A DNA stretch of 8,731 nt, taken from the NCBI GenBank assembly GCA_030688205.1, contig JAUYIQ010000014.1:1-8731 (forward strand). The letters run 5' to 3'. Both the position numbers and the translations under genes were made by a program. Below, piece by piece: positions 1 to 5,978 of the stretch (its first letter is position 1; the number at the start of each line of letters is the position of its first letter). Source of the DNA: Candidatus Curtissbacteria bacterium (lineage in GTDB: Bacteria; Patescibacteriota; Microgenomatia; Curtissbacterales; GWA2-41-24). Under the pieces are notes generated by a model. That model was not told where the DNA came from. It worked only from the letters and a program-made list of their open reading frames with translations, and ran no database searches.

Positions 1-1
1 T

Positions 2-586
2 GATGGTGGGGGAATAGGTGATATTTTTTCTGATGTTGTTGGTGCTGCCGGTGATGAGCTGAAGAAATTCGGTTCGTCGGCTTCGTCTCAAGTTACCGGT
101 TCAAAAGGTGGGCAAGCTTCAAACTCTTCGGATGACACTTCCGTTTTGACACAGTTTAAAAAGTTCGGCCAATCAGTAACGTCCCAGGTTACAGGTTCGC
201 AACCTTCGGATGATAATTCTTCCGGGACTAAGGGCAAACATTCAGATTACGATTATTCCCTGTTCGGTGAGCTTAAAAAATTCGGTCAGTCGGCAACATC
301 CCAGGTATCGGGTCATGAGCCGCCAATTTCCGAAGGAGATGTGCGGGCTATGGCAAAATCGGATGATGCCTTTTCAAAAAAGGAATCAGCTGCTGTGGCT
401 GCTAAAATTAAGCAGATTTATGCCCAGTATGCAGCCAAATCCGCCCATGAGGAAAAGCAGGAGGAGATGGTAGAAAAACAAAAAGAAGAAATGAAGGTAG
501 AGCAGAAGAAAGAAATTAAAAAAGAAGAAACAAATGCAGCAATTCAAAAAACCCGTCCTGAGATCAAGAACTATGGAGCAGAGTAG
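2..586 (+). CDS. Repeat-containing hypothetical protein with charged C-terminal helix (5' end outside window)
   Basis: The frame is open from base 2 to the TAG at 584-586, so the start lies before the window; 194 codons are visible. A TTG at 146 could be read as a start, but the same frame and the same repeat continue upstream of it, so it is internal. Visible residues 1-105 are rich in Gly, Ser, Thr and Asp and hold three copies of a KKFG.S..SQV.G motif. Residues from about 110 on (SKKESAAVAAKIKQIYAQY, then a Glu/Lys/Gln-rich run) look like a long charged helix or coiled coil, ending in NYGAE. No transmembrane segment, enzyme motif or known domain is visible. The layout reminds me of small uncharacterised Microgenomates proteins, but that is memory only. 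The function is unknown; that the frame is coding is fairly sure from the conserved protein repeat and the codon pattern. Confidence 0.75.
   Translation, partial: DGGGIGDIFSDVVGAAGDELKKFGSSASSQVTGSKGGQASNSSDDTSVLTQFKKFGQSVTSQVTGSQPSDDNSSGTKGKHSDYDYSLFGELKKFGQSATSQVSGHEPPISEGDVRAMAKSDDAFSKKESAAVAAKIKQIYAQYAAKSAHEEKQEEMVEKQKEEMKVEQKKEIKKEETNAAIQKTRPEIKNYGAE
59..313 (+). repeat. Three 14-residue protein repeats (KKFG.S..SQV.G)
   Basis: Copies are encoded at 59-100 (LKKFGSSASSQVTG), 155-196 (FKKFGQSVTSQVTG) and 272-313 (LKKFGQSATSQVSG). The spacing is 96 and then 117 bases, so the copies are separated by variable hydrophilic linkers of 18 and 25 residues. Synonymous differences between copies (for example ttcggt/ttcggc and caa/cag) show that the protein sequence rather than the DNA is conserved. 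This suggests short linear binding motifs or amphipathic helices displayed several times. Confidence 0.8.
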
Positions 587-594
587 ATTTGTTT

Positions 595-600
595 TATAAT
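595..600 (+). promoter_or_regulatory. Candidate -10 box (TATAAT) upstream of the Fic locus
   Basis: This is a perfect TATAAT eight bases after the stop of the repeat protein. The expected transcription start is near 607, leaving about 19 bases before the GTG at 626. The -35 position (572-577, tatgga) is a poor match. The location supports a transcript beginning at the 61-codon ORF rather than inside it. Confidence 0.45.
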
Positions 601-625
601 ATAAAAAACATTAACTGAAGGCATT

Positions 626-811
626 GTGGAACGAGAAGAGAGTAGAAAAAAACTTAATCAAATAGATAACAGCGATGATGTGACCGCCAAAAGGATTCAT
701 GAATCGCTTTTAATTGATGGAGTAACAAAACCGCCATATGCAAGAATCAAAGGGTTTATACAGCGACTCAAAAATGCAAGACCAACACGAAGGCGCCATT
801 CCTCCGGCTGA
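626..811 (+). CDS. 61-codon ORF with Fic-inhibitory-like SxxxDG motif (frameshifted Fic N-terminus or small antitoxin)
   Basis: It starts at GTG 626, with gaagg at 617-621 as a close-spaced possible ribosome site, and ends at TGA 809-811. Residues 20-32 (TAKRIHESLLIDG) look like a helix ending in Ser27-Leu-Leu-Ile-Asp31-Gly32. This matches the (S/T)xxxE(G/N) motif that blocks ATP binding in Fic AMP-transferases, except that Asp replaces the usual Glu. The Fic frame overlaps its 3' part. After the A5 run at 770-774 this frame turns arginine-rich (RPTRRRHSSG), while the other frame reads naturally. Dropping one A there would join the two into a single Fic protein. In class II Fic proteins the inhibitory helix is N-terminal; in class I systems such as VbhA/VbhT it is a separate peptide of about this size. 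I favour a split N-terminus over an independent antitoxin, and neither is proven. Confidence 0.5.
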   Translation: MEREESRKKLNQIDNSDDVTAKRIHESLLIDGVTKPPYARIKGFIQRLKNARPTRRRHSSG

Positions 812-1496
812 ATTTAACCCAGACATAGAACTAGAACCCTGGCAGAGGGAGGCTGTTGGTTTGTTGCGGGCCATAAGGTTAGTACAGAAAAAAGCAGACA
901 GTGAAATGCACGGATTTGACGGTGGTGACGTTTTGGCCATACACGGATATGTATTAAATGATCCTTTTAATCCTCATTTTTCCGGCAGGTTAAGAAAGGT
1001 AATTGTGAAGATCGGCTCGACAGTTCGAGGGGAATATCGCGAGGCAAAATTCATACCTGTTCATCCCAAAGACCTTCCGGATATGTTCGAGAATTTTTCC
1101 ACTCAACTGAAAAATAAAACAGACTTGATTAACGGTTCAACCCCTGTCTCTGAAGTTCTTGATACATCTGCTTGGTCTCATTTTGAACTGATCAAAATGC
1201 ATCCTTTTATCGATGGAAATGGTAGGACTGCGAGACTTCTTTGTGACTATATTTTTAAAAAGGCCGGTTTGCCTTACTTGGTGGATTGGGGCTCGAAGGA
1301 CGATGAATATACGGACGTTGTTGACAAAACTTATGGAGATGAAAATCCGGATCTGTTTAAGACTTTTTTAGCAAGAAAACTTTTTGAAAGAACTTTTGAA
1401 GTGTCAGCATTAAATCCGGGGTTAACTAAACTGATGACAAGCATCAGGAACGATACAGAAGACTATCTCAACAGTTTGTCTCAAAATGTCTCTTAA
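738..1496 (+). CDS. Fic domain protein, probable AMP-transferase
   Basis: Fic enzymes usually transfer AMP from ATP to a Ser, Thr or Tyr hydroxyl of a target protein. The core motif is complete, HPFIDGNGRTAR at 1200-1235, with the catalytic His at residue 155 from the ATG at 738. Upstream, VLAIHGYVL and GEYREAKFIPVHPKDLP fit the helix before the core and the target-binding flap. The C-terminal helices follow in TFLARKLFERTF. The frame is open from 726, with possible ATG starts at 738 and 774. Neither has a well-placed ribosome site, which suggests the true N-terminus lies in the overlapping upstream frame (626-811). The stop overlaps the start of cysS by 11 bases, so the two are probably cotranscribed and translationally coupled. 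The target cannot be read from the sequence. The domain call is firm; the start and regulation are not. Confidence 0.88.
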   Translation: MQESKGLYSDSKMQDQHEGAIPPAEFNPDIELEPWQREAVGLLRAIRLVQKKADSEMHGFDGGDVLAIHGYVLNDPFNPHFSGRLRKVIVKIGSTVRGEYREAKFIPVHPKDLPDMFENFSTQLKNKTDLINGSTPVSEVLDTSAWSHFELIKMHPFIDGNGRTARLLCDYIFKKAGLPYLVDWGSKDDEYTDVVDKTYGDENPDLFKTFLARKLFERTFEVSALNPGLTKLMTSIRNDTEDYLNSLSQNVS

Positions 1497-2829
1497 ACTT
1501 TATAATTTTCTTTCCAAAAAAATCGAGGAATTTAAGCCGATTAAAAACGGAGAGGTTGGTTTATATACTTGTGGTCCGACAGCGTATAACTACGTGCACA
1601 TTGGTAACTGGCGGACATTTATTTTTGAAGACGTTTTGAAACGTGTCTTGGAATTCAACGGACTAAATGTTTCTCACGTCATGAACATTACGGATATTGA
1701 TGACAAGATTATCAAAAAAGCCAATGACGAGAAAGTGGACTTCAAGGAGATCACAAAAAAATATGAAGGTGTTTTTTTTGTGGACCTTAAAAAACTGAAT
1801 ATTCTTCCGGCAGAAAAATATACAAGAGCGACGAGTTATATCCAACAAATGATTGACCTTATCCAAAAACTTTTAGACAAAGGAGTTGCGTATAAGGGAG
1901 ATGACGGAATTTATTTTGCGGTAGAAAAATTCAAAGATTACGGGAAATTATCAGGCTTAGAAAAGCGTGAGTTAAAAAAGGGTGCGCGTGTTAACGATGA
2001 CCAATATGATAAGGAAAATTGGAGCGATTTTGCATTGTGGAAGTTTCCAAAAGGAGGAGAGCCGAGTTGGCCCTCTCCATTTGGAGAAGGTCGACCGGGG
2101 TGGCATATTGAATGTTCTGCAATGTCGATTGCGGAACTTGGAGATTCTTTTGATATTCACACAGGTGGTGTAGATTTATTATTTCCGCATCACGAAAACG
2201 AAATCGCGCAAAGTGAAGCGGCAACAGGCAAAAAGTTTGTCAACTTTTGGATGGAGGGAGAACACCTTTTGGTTGAAGAGGAAAAGATGTCAAAAAGTCT
2301 GGGGAATGTATACACGCTTGAAGATATTGTTAAAGGGGGTTTTGACCCTTTGGCTCTCCGTTATCTTTTTCTCACTGCTCATTACAGGTCAAAATTAAAC
2401 TTCACATGGAAATCTTTGGGGGCGGCGCAGAATGCGCTGAATAATCTTAGGGAAATAGTTGCCGGCTATCAGGAAGCAGTAATTGGTTGTTCGGAGTTTG
2501 AGCAAAGATTTAAAGATTCCATCGACAATGATCTGGATATACCGAAGGGACTTTCCGTGATGTGGGAGATGGTTAAAAGTGATTATCCAGATTCTGCAAA
2601 GCATCAATCTGTTTTGGTTATGAATAAAGTATTGGGACTTGGTTTGGACAAGATAGCAAAAGCAGAGCTGCCTAGAGGAGCAGAAGAGTTAATTGAAAAA
2701 AGAGAATTGGAGAGGAAGGGTGGAAATTTTGAAGAGTCAGATAAAATGCGTCGGGAACTTTTAGAAATGGGAGTTGAGGTTGAAGATACTTCCGAAGGTC
2801 CAAAGTGGAAAATAAAGAAGAAGAATTAA
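1486..2829 (+). CDS. cysS: Cysteine--tRNA ligase
   Basis: This class I synthetase charges tRNA-Cys with cysteine using ATP in the cytoplasm. The Rossmann catalytic domain begins with YTCGPTAYNYVHIGN (residues 27-41; HIGN is the HIGH-type signature) and KMSKS is at 267-271. All four zinc ligands that select cysteine are present: Cys29, Cys210 (in GWHIECSAMS), His235 and Glu239 (in FPHHENE). Each is one residue later than in the E. coli enzyme. The C-terminal helical part ends with the typical FEESDKMRRELLEMGVEVED segment and a Lys-rich tail. At 447 residues it is a little shorter than the E. coli enzyme (461). The ATG at 1486 lies inside the end of the Fic gene, in another frame, with no clear Shine-Dalgarno site, so translation is likely coupled. 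The next gene starts on the base right after the TAA. Runs of A7 (1755-1761) and T8 (1772-1779) occur in the gene. Confidence 0.97.
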   Translation: MSLKLYNFLSKKIEEFKPIKNGEVGLYTCGPTAYNYVHIGNWRTFIFEDVLKRVLEFNGLNVSHVMNITDIDDKIIKKANDEKVDFKEITKKYEGVFFVDLKKLNILPAEKYTRATSYIQQMIDLIQKLLDKGVAYKGDDGIYFAVEKFKDYGKLSGLEKRELKKGARVNDDQYDKENWSDFALWKFPKGGEPSWPSPFGEGRPGWHIECSAMSIAELGDSFDIHTGGVDLLFPHHENEIAQSEAATGKKFVNFWMEGEHLLVEEEKMSKSLGNVYTLEDIVKGGFDPLALRYLFLTAHYRSKLNFTWKSLGAAQNALNNLREIVAGYQEAVIGCSEFEQRFKDSIDNDLDIPKGLSVMWEMVKSDYPDSAKHQSVLVMNKVLGLGLDKIAKAELPRGAEELIEKRELERKGGNFEESDKMRRELLEMGVEVEDTSEGPKWKIKKKN

Positions 2830-3501
2830 ATGATAGATAAAGTTTTGGTGAAGGATAAAAACGAAGGAAACAAAAAAGCCCACGATATTTTAAAAAAAAT
2901 TGTAGATAGCAGAACACTTCTTGCTCTTTCCGGTGGTACTTCACCGGACTACCAAAAGATGATAGTAGAAGGAGGGGATATTAACCCGGGGTGCATTTGT
3001 ATTGTTGACGAAAGGTATGGGGAACCGTTTCACGCAAATAGCAATGAATTGCTTTTGAAAAATGCGGGAGTAAAAGATTGTGCAGACGGGAAATGTCTGG
3101 AGAGCTACAAGATATTGTCCGGAAAAGGATTTGAGCAGACAGTTGAGGATTACGATCAGTTGATCGCCGAACTTTTGGGAAGATTTCCAAAAAGAGTCGG
3201 AGTTATGGGAATCGGCAGTAATTTGCATACGGCGGGAATTTTCCCCAATAGTGTGGCTGCTCATTCACCCAATTTTGTAGTTGGTGAAGAAGTTGATGAT
3301 GAGTTTCCCAAGAGAGTGACTTTAACCTTAAAGGCTTTTGGAGGGTTTCAATATTTTGTGATTTTGGTTTTTGGAAAAGAGAAAAAAGAAGCACTCGAGA
3401 AAATGCTAGACGAAAATGAAAACGATATGCAAAAGTTTCCGGCAGTTTTTTACAGAAAAGCGCAAGCTAAGAGTTATTTAATTACCGATATTGCGGTATG
3501 A
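2830..3501 (+). CDS. pgl: 6-phosphogluconolactonase
   Basis: It hydrolyses 6-phosphogluconolactone to 6-phosphogluconate, the second step of the oxidative pentose phosphate pathway, in the cytoplasm. The family signatures are LLALSGGTSP (residues 30-39, phosphate-binding loop), DERYG (60-64) followed by SNELLLKNAG, and GIGSNLHTAGIFP (127-139). In the last one His133 is the expected catalytic residue. Relatives normally read DGHTAS at this site; here Asp and Gly are replaced by Asn131 and Leu132, a clear deviation next to the active site. At 223 residues the length is near the low end of the family. ATG 2830 directly follows the cysS stop (TAAATG), with only a weak gaagaag stretch upstream, so coupled translation is likely. 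The neighbours gnd and zwf support the assignment over the related glucosamine-6-phosphate deaminases. Confidence 0.87.
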   Translation: MIDKVLVKDKNEGNKKAHDILKKIVDSRTLLALSGGTSPDYQKMIVEGGDINPGCICIVDERYGEPFHANSNELLLKNAGVKDCADGKCLESYKILSGKGFEQTVEDYDQLIAELLGRFPKRVGVMGIGSNLHTAGIFPNSVAAHSPNFVVGEEVDDEFPKRVTLTLKAFGGFQYFVILVFGKEKKEALEKMLDENENDMQKFPAVFYRKAQAKSYLITDIAV

Positions 3502-3521
3502 ATTTCTCTTCGCAGATTATT

Positions 3522-3529
3522 GTTATACT
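3522..3529 (+). promoter_or_regulatory. Candidate extended -10 promoter for gnd
   Basis: The sequence tgttatact contains TATACT at 3524-3529 with an upstream TG at 3521-3522, an extended -10 arrangement. The likely start is near 3536, giving a leader of about 18 bases before the gnd ATG. No good -35 box is seen. It would let gnd be expressed apart from the cysS-pgl transcript. Confidence 0.4.
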
Positions 3530-3553
3530 AAATGTGTAATTAGCCTTTAAAAA

Positions 3554-4525
3554 ATGAAACTTGGATTTATCGGTCTCGGCCGCATGGGTAATAGGATGGT
3601 AATGAAACTTCTTGATGAAGGGCACGAGGTTGTGGTTTGGAACAGGAGCGAAGATAAAATTGAAAATTTAAAATTGAAAATTGAAAATTCTGAAAGTGCC
3701 AAAAGACTAAATGTTGCAGATTCAATCGAAAATTTGGTTCTTAAATTGCATGAACCGAGAGTCGTATGGTCGATGCTTCCTGCAGGAGATGTTACAGAAG
3801 AGATTTTAATTGGTACTGTTGGTGGTTACGCTAAGTCTGGCGATATTTTGATTGATGGTGCTAATTCCCATTTTAGCGATACTCAGAAGCGGTATGAAAT
3901 TTTGAAAAAGAACGGAATTTTATATTTGGGAGTTGGGGTTTCCGGGGGAGTGATTGCGTACGAGAATGGTTACCCCTTAATGGTAGGCGGTTCTCGGGAA
4001 GCTTATGAGAACATAAAACCTATTTTGGATTCACTTGCAAAACCAAACGGTGGACATGAATATTTTGGCGAGGGAGGGGCAGGGCATTTTGTAAAAATGG
4101 TCCACAACGCAATTGAATACGGTTATATGCAGTCAATTGGGGAAGGATTTGGAATTTTAGATAAAGCTCCATATAATTTAGATCTTTTGGAGGTAGCCAA
4201 GCTCTATCAAAAAGAAACACTGCTTGCGGGTTTTATGATGGACAGGACGGTAGAATCTTTGAGCGAAGACCCAAAACTGGAGGGGATATCAGGCTATATT
4301 GAAGATTCGGGAGAGGCACGTTGGGCGATTGAACAGGCGAAGGAAGAAAATGTTCCAGTTGAAATAATATCTAAAAGTTTGCAATTTCGCGAAAAAAGTC
4401 GGGAAGACGAATCGGTTTCAGGTACATATGCTGCCCGAATAATAGCTGCTTTGAGATATGCTTTTGGGAGACACGAAGTGAGGTCTTCAGTTCCCAAAGG
4501 TGAGAAAGTTAAAAATAACGATTAG
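3554..4525 (+). CDS. gnd: 6-phosphogluconate dehydrogenase, decarboxylating (short type)
   Basis: It oxidises and decarboxylates 6-phosphogluconate to ribulose 5-phosphate, CO2 and a reduced nicotinamide coenzyme. The N-terminal Rossmann fold has GLGRMG (7-12), and the second strand ends in WNRS (29-32). An Arg here, rather than an acidic residue, points to NADP. GVGVSGG (126-132) binds substrate. GAGHFVKMVHNAIEYG (175-190) carries the catalytic Lys181 and Glu188, matching Lys183 and Glu190 of the long enzymes. At 323 residues this is the short form (about 300) rather than the roughly 470-residue form. A KIENLKLKIEN segment (35-45), encoded by a DNA tandem repeat, adds about eight residues just after the coenzyme-specificity loop. 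The ATG at 3554 gives the full Rossmann start; no Shine-Dalgarno site is seen. Its TAG overlaps the stop codon of the facing zwf gene. Confidence 0.93.
   Translation: MKLGFIGLGRMGNRMVMKLLDEGHEVVVWNRSEDKIENLKLKIENSESAKRLNVADSIENLVLKLHEPRVVWSMLPAGDVTEEILIGTVGGYAKSGDILIDGANSHFSDTQKRYEILKKNGILYLGVGVSGGVIAYENGYPLMVGGSREAYENIKPILDSLAKPNGGHEYFGEGGAGHFVKMVHNAIEYGYMQSIGEGFGILDKAPYNLDLLEVAKLYQKETLLAGFMMDRTVESLSEDPKLEGISGYIEDSGEARWAIEQAKEENVPVEIISKSLQFREKSREDESVSGTYAARIIAALRYAFGRHEVRSSVPKGEKVKNND
3656..3690 (+). repeat. Five tandem heptanucleotides (AAAATTN) inside gnd
   Basis: The units are aaaattg, aaaattt, aaaattg, aaaattg and aaaattc with no interruption. Read in frame they give the 7-residue protein period KIENLKL / KIENSES. 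Because seven is not a multiple of three, gain or loss of one or two units would shift the gnd frame, while three units would add or remove seven residues. Confidence 0.85.
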
Positions 4526-5949
4526 ATTTTGCAGATGGTTAAAAGCGGTTGAAGCCACTTACGGCCGTCTTTTCCAATCAGATCTTCAGCCTCAATAGGC
4601 CCCCATGTCCCGGGTTTATAAGTTGCTAGTTTCGGTTTACCACTTTGCCAGACTTTTTCAATAGGGTCTATTATTCTCCATGACTCTTCAATTATTTCTT
4701 GCGAGAGAAACAGACTTTGATCGCCCAAAATTACATCTACAAGAAGTCTTTCATAGGCTTCCGGTTGGTCTGAATCGAAAGAAGTTTTATAGCAAAATTC
4801 CATATCTACGGGTTCAAGTTCTGTCGCAAGCCCGGGTTTTTTGGCTGCAAGTTCTATACCTATTCCTTCATTGGGTTGAATCTGTATTGTTATGTGATTA
4901 GGTATTTTGTGGCCTTTTTCCTTAAATTGAATAATTATGGACGTAACTTTTCCCGTTAATTTTTTACCGGTTCGCAGATAAAAGGGGACTCCATCCCATC
5001 TGTTGTTTTGAATTCCTAATTTAACAAGCGCATATGATTCTGTTTGTGAAGTAGGATTAATTTTTTCTTCACCTAAATATCCATCATACTGTCCTCTAAC
5101 AGTCGAGTTTTCTACCTCCAAGGGTGTAAGTTTTTTAATCTTTTTTATAATTTCCAGTTTTTTATTTTTTATTTGTGCTGCATTAAAACTTTTCGGTGCT
5201 TCCATTGTTACCAATGTCATCAGTTGGATTAGGTGATTTTGCACAATGTCTCTCAGGGCTCCTGTTTTGTCGTAATATTCACCGCGTTTTTCAACGCCTA
5301 TGTATTCCGATGTTGTAATTTGAACGTGGTCGATGTATTTGTTGTTCCAGACCGGTTCAAAAATCTCATTGGCGAAACGGAATGCAAAAATGTTTTGGAC
5401 GGTTTCTTTGCCAAGATAATGATCTATTCTGTAGATTTGTTCTTCTGAAAAATATTTTTGAAGAGTGGAATTTATATCTTGAGCAGATTTCAAATTACTG
5501 CCGAAGGGTTTTTCTATAATTATTCTTGGTGTGTTGGTATGAGTTTTGCAGCTGATATGGAGGCCGTTTTTGCCTAAGTTTTCGAAAGATTTCTTTAGGA
5601 TTTGTGGTGAAACAGCCATATAAAAGATTTTTTGCGGACATGAATTTGCTTGTTTTTCAAAATTGTCAATCGCCTTTGATAGATTGGAAAGATTGATATC
5701 TTCTGCAATATCTAAAGAAAGATAATCGATTAATTTTGAGAAGTTAGTAAAAGTTGATTTGTCTTCAATTTCTAGATTTTCCAGAAGATATTCCCTGAAC
5801 TCTTGTGAGGTGTGTTTTGTTCTGGCACAAGCAATAATTTTGAATTTTTCAGGTAACAGGTTGTTTTTTGAGAGTTTAAAAAGCGCGGGGAAGATTCTTT
5901 TTTTTGAAAGATCACCTGTCGCTCCGAAAATTACGAAGACTGTTGCCAT
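4522..5949 (-). CDS. zwf: Glucose-6-phosphate 1-dehydrogenase
   Basis: It oxidises glucose 6-phosphate to 6-phosphogluconolactone, normally with NADP, the entry step of the oxidative pentose phosphate pathway. FGATGDLSKKRIFP (8-21) is the coenzyme-binding start, IIIEKPFG (143-150) follows, and RIDHYLGKETVQN (174-186) is the substrate signature. ALRDIVQNHLIQL (231-243) holds the catalytic base His239. WDGVPFYLRTGKKL is the conserved C-terminal domain motif. The length of 475 residues is normal. The start at 5949 places the Rossmann motif at the usual distance. The Gmad2 gene ends 29 bases upstream on the same strand, so read-through transcription is likely. An alternative -10 box (5958-5963) would give an almost leaderless message. 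The stop overlaps the gnd stop tail to tail. Confidence 0.97.
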   Translation of the reverse strand: MATVFVIFGATGDLSKKRIFPALFKLSKNNLLPEKFKIIACARTKHTSQEFREYLLENLEIEDKSTFTNFSKLIDYLSLDIAEDINLSNLSKAIDNFEKQANSCPQKIFYMAVSPQILKKSFENLGKNGLHISCKTHTNTPRIIIEKPFGSNLKSAQDINSTLQKYFSEEQIYRIDHYLGKETVQNIFAFRFANEIFEPVWNNKYIDHVQITTSEYIGVEKRGEYYDKTGALRDIVQNHLIQLMTLVTMEAPKSFNAAQIKNKKLEIIKKIKKLTPLEVENSTVRGQYDGYLGEEKINPTSQTESYALVKLGIQNNRWDGVPFYLRTGKKLTGKVTSIIIQFKEKGHKIPNHITIQIQPNEGIGIELAAKKPGLATELEPVDMEFCYKTSFDSDQPEAYERLLVDVILGDQSLFLSQEIIEESWRIIDPIEKVWQSGKPKLATYKPGTWGPIEAEDLIGKDGRKWLQPLLTICKI

Positions 5950-5957
5950 ATACCGCT

Positions 5958-5963
5958 ATTGTA
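5958..5963 (-). promoter_or_regulatory. Candidate -10 box (TACAAT) directly before zwf
   Basis: On the - strand TACAAT lies eight bases before the zwf ATG, so a start at the usual distance would fall one or two bases before the ATG and give a leaderless transcript. No matching -35 is seen at 17 bases. One hexamer is weak evidence. Confidence 0.25.
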
Positions 5964-5978
5964 CAACAGGATGTGGGG

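Noticed and set aside
146..586. A TTG at 146 as the true start of the first protein
   Set aside because: The same frame is open back to base 2 and encodes another copy of the same repeat at 59-100, so 146 is internal.
1755..1779. A7 and T8 runs in cysS as a phase-variation site
   Set aside because: The gene is intact and essential, and such runs are expected in A+T-rich DNA.
2672..2944. Long - strand ORFs opposite cysS and pgl
   Set aside because: They are out-of-frame shadows of strongly supported genes, with Phe/Leu/Ser-rich products typical of antisense reading.
3499..3501. UGA read as glycine, as in some CPR lineages
   Set aside because: TGA ends pgl at the expected family length, and no in-frame TGA occurs inside any of the long conserved genes.
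4530..4580. Imperfect hairpin as a terminator between gnd and zwf
   Set aside because: It lies inside the zwf coding region, pairs poorly and has no suitable T run.
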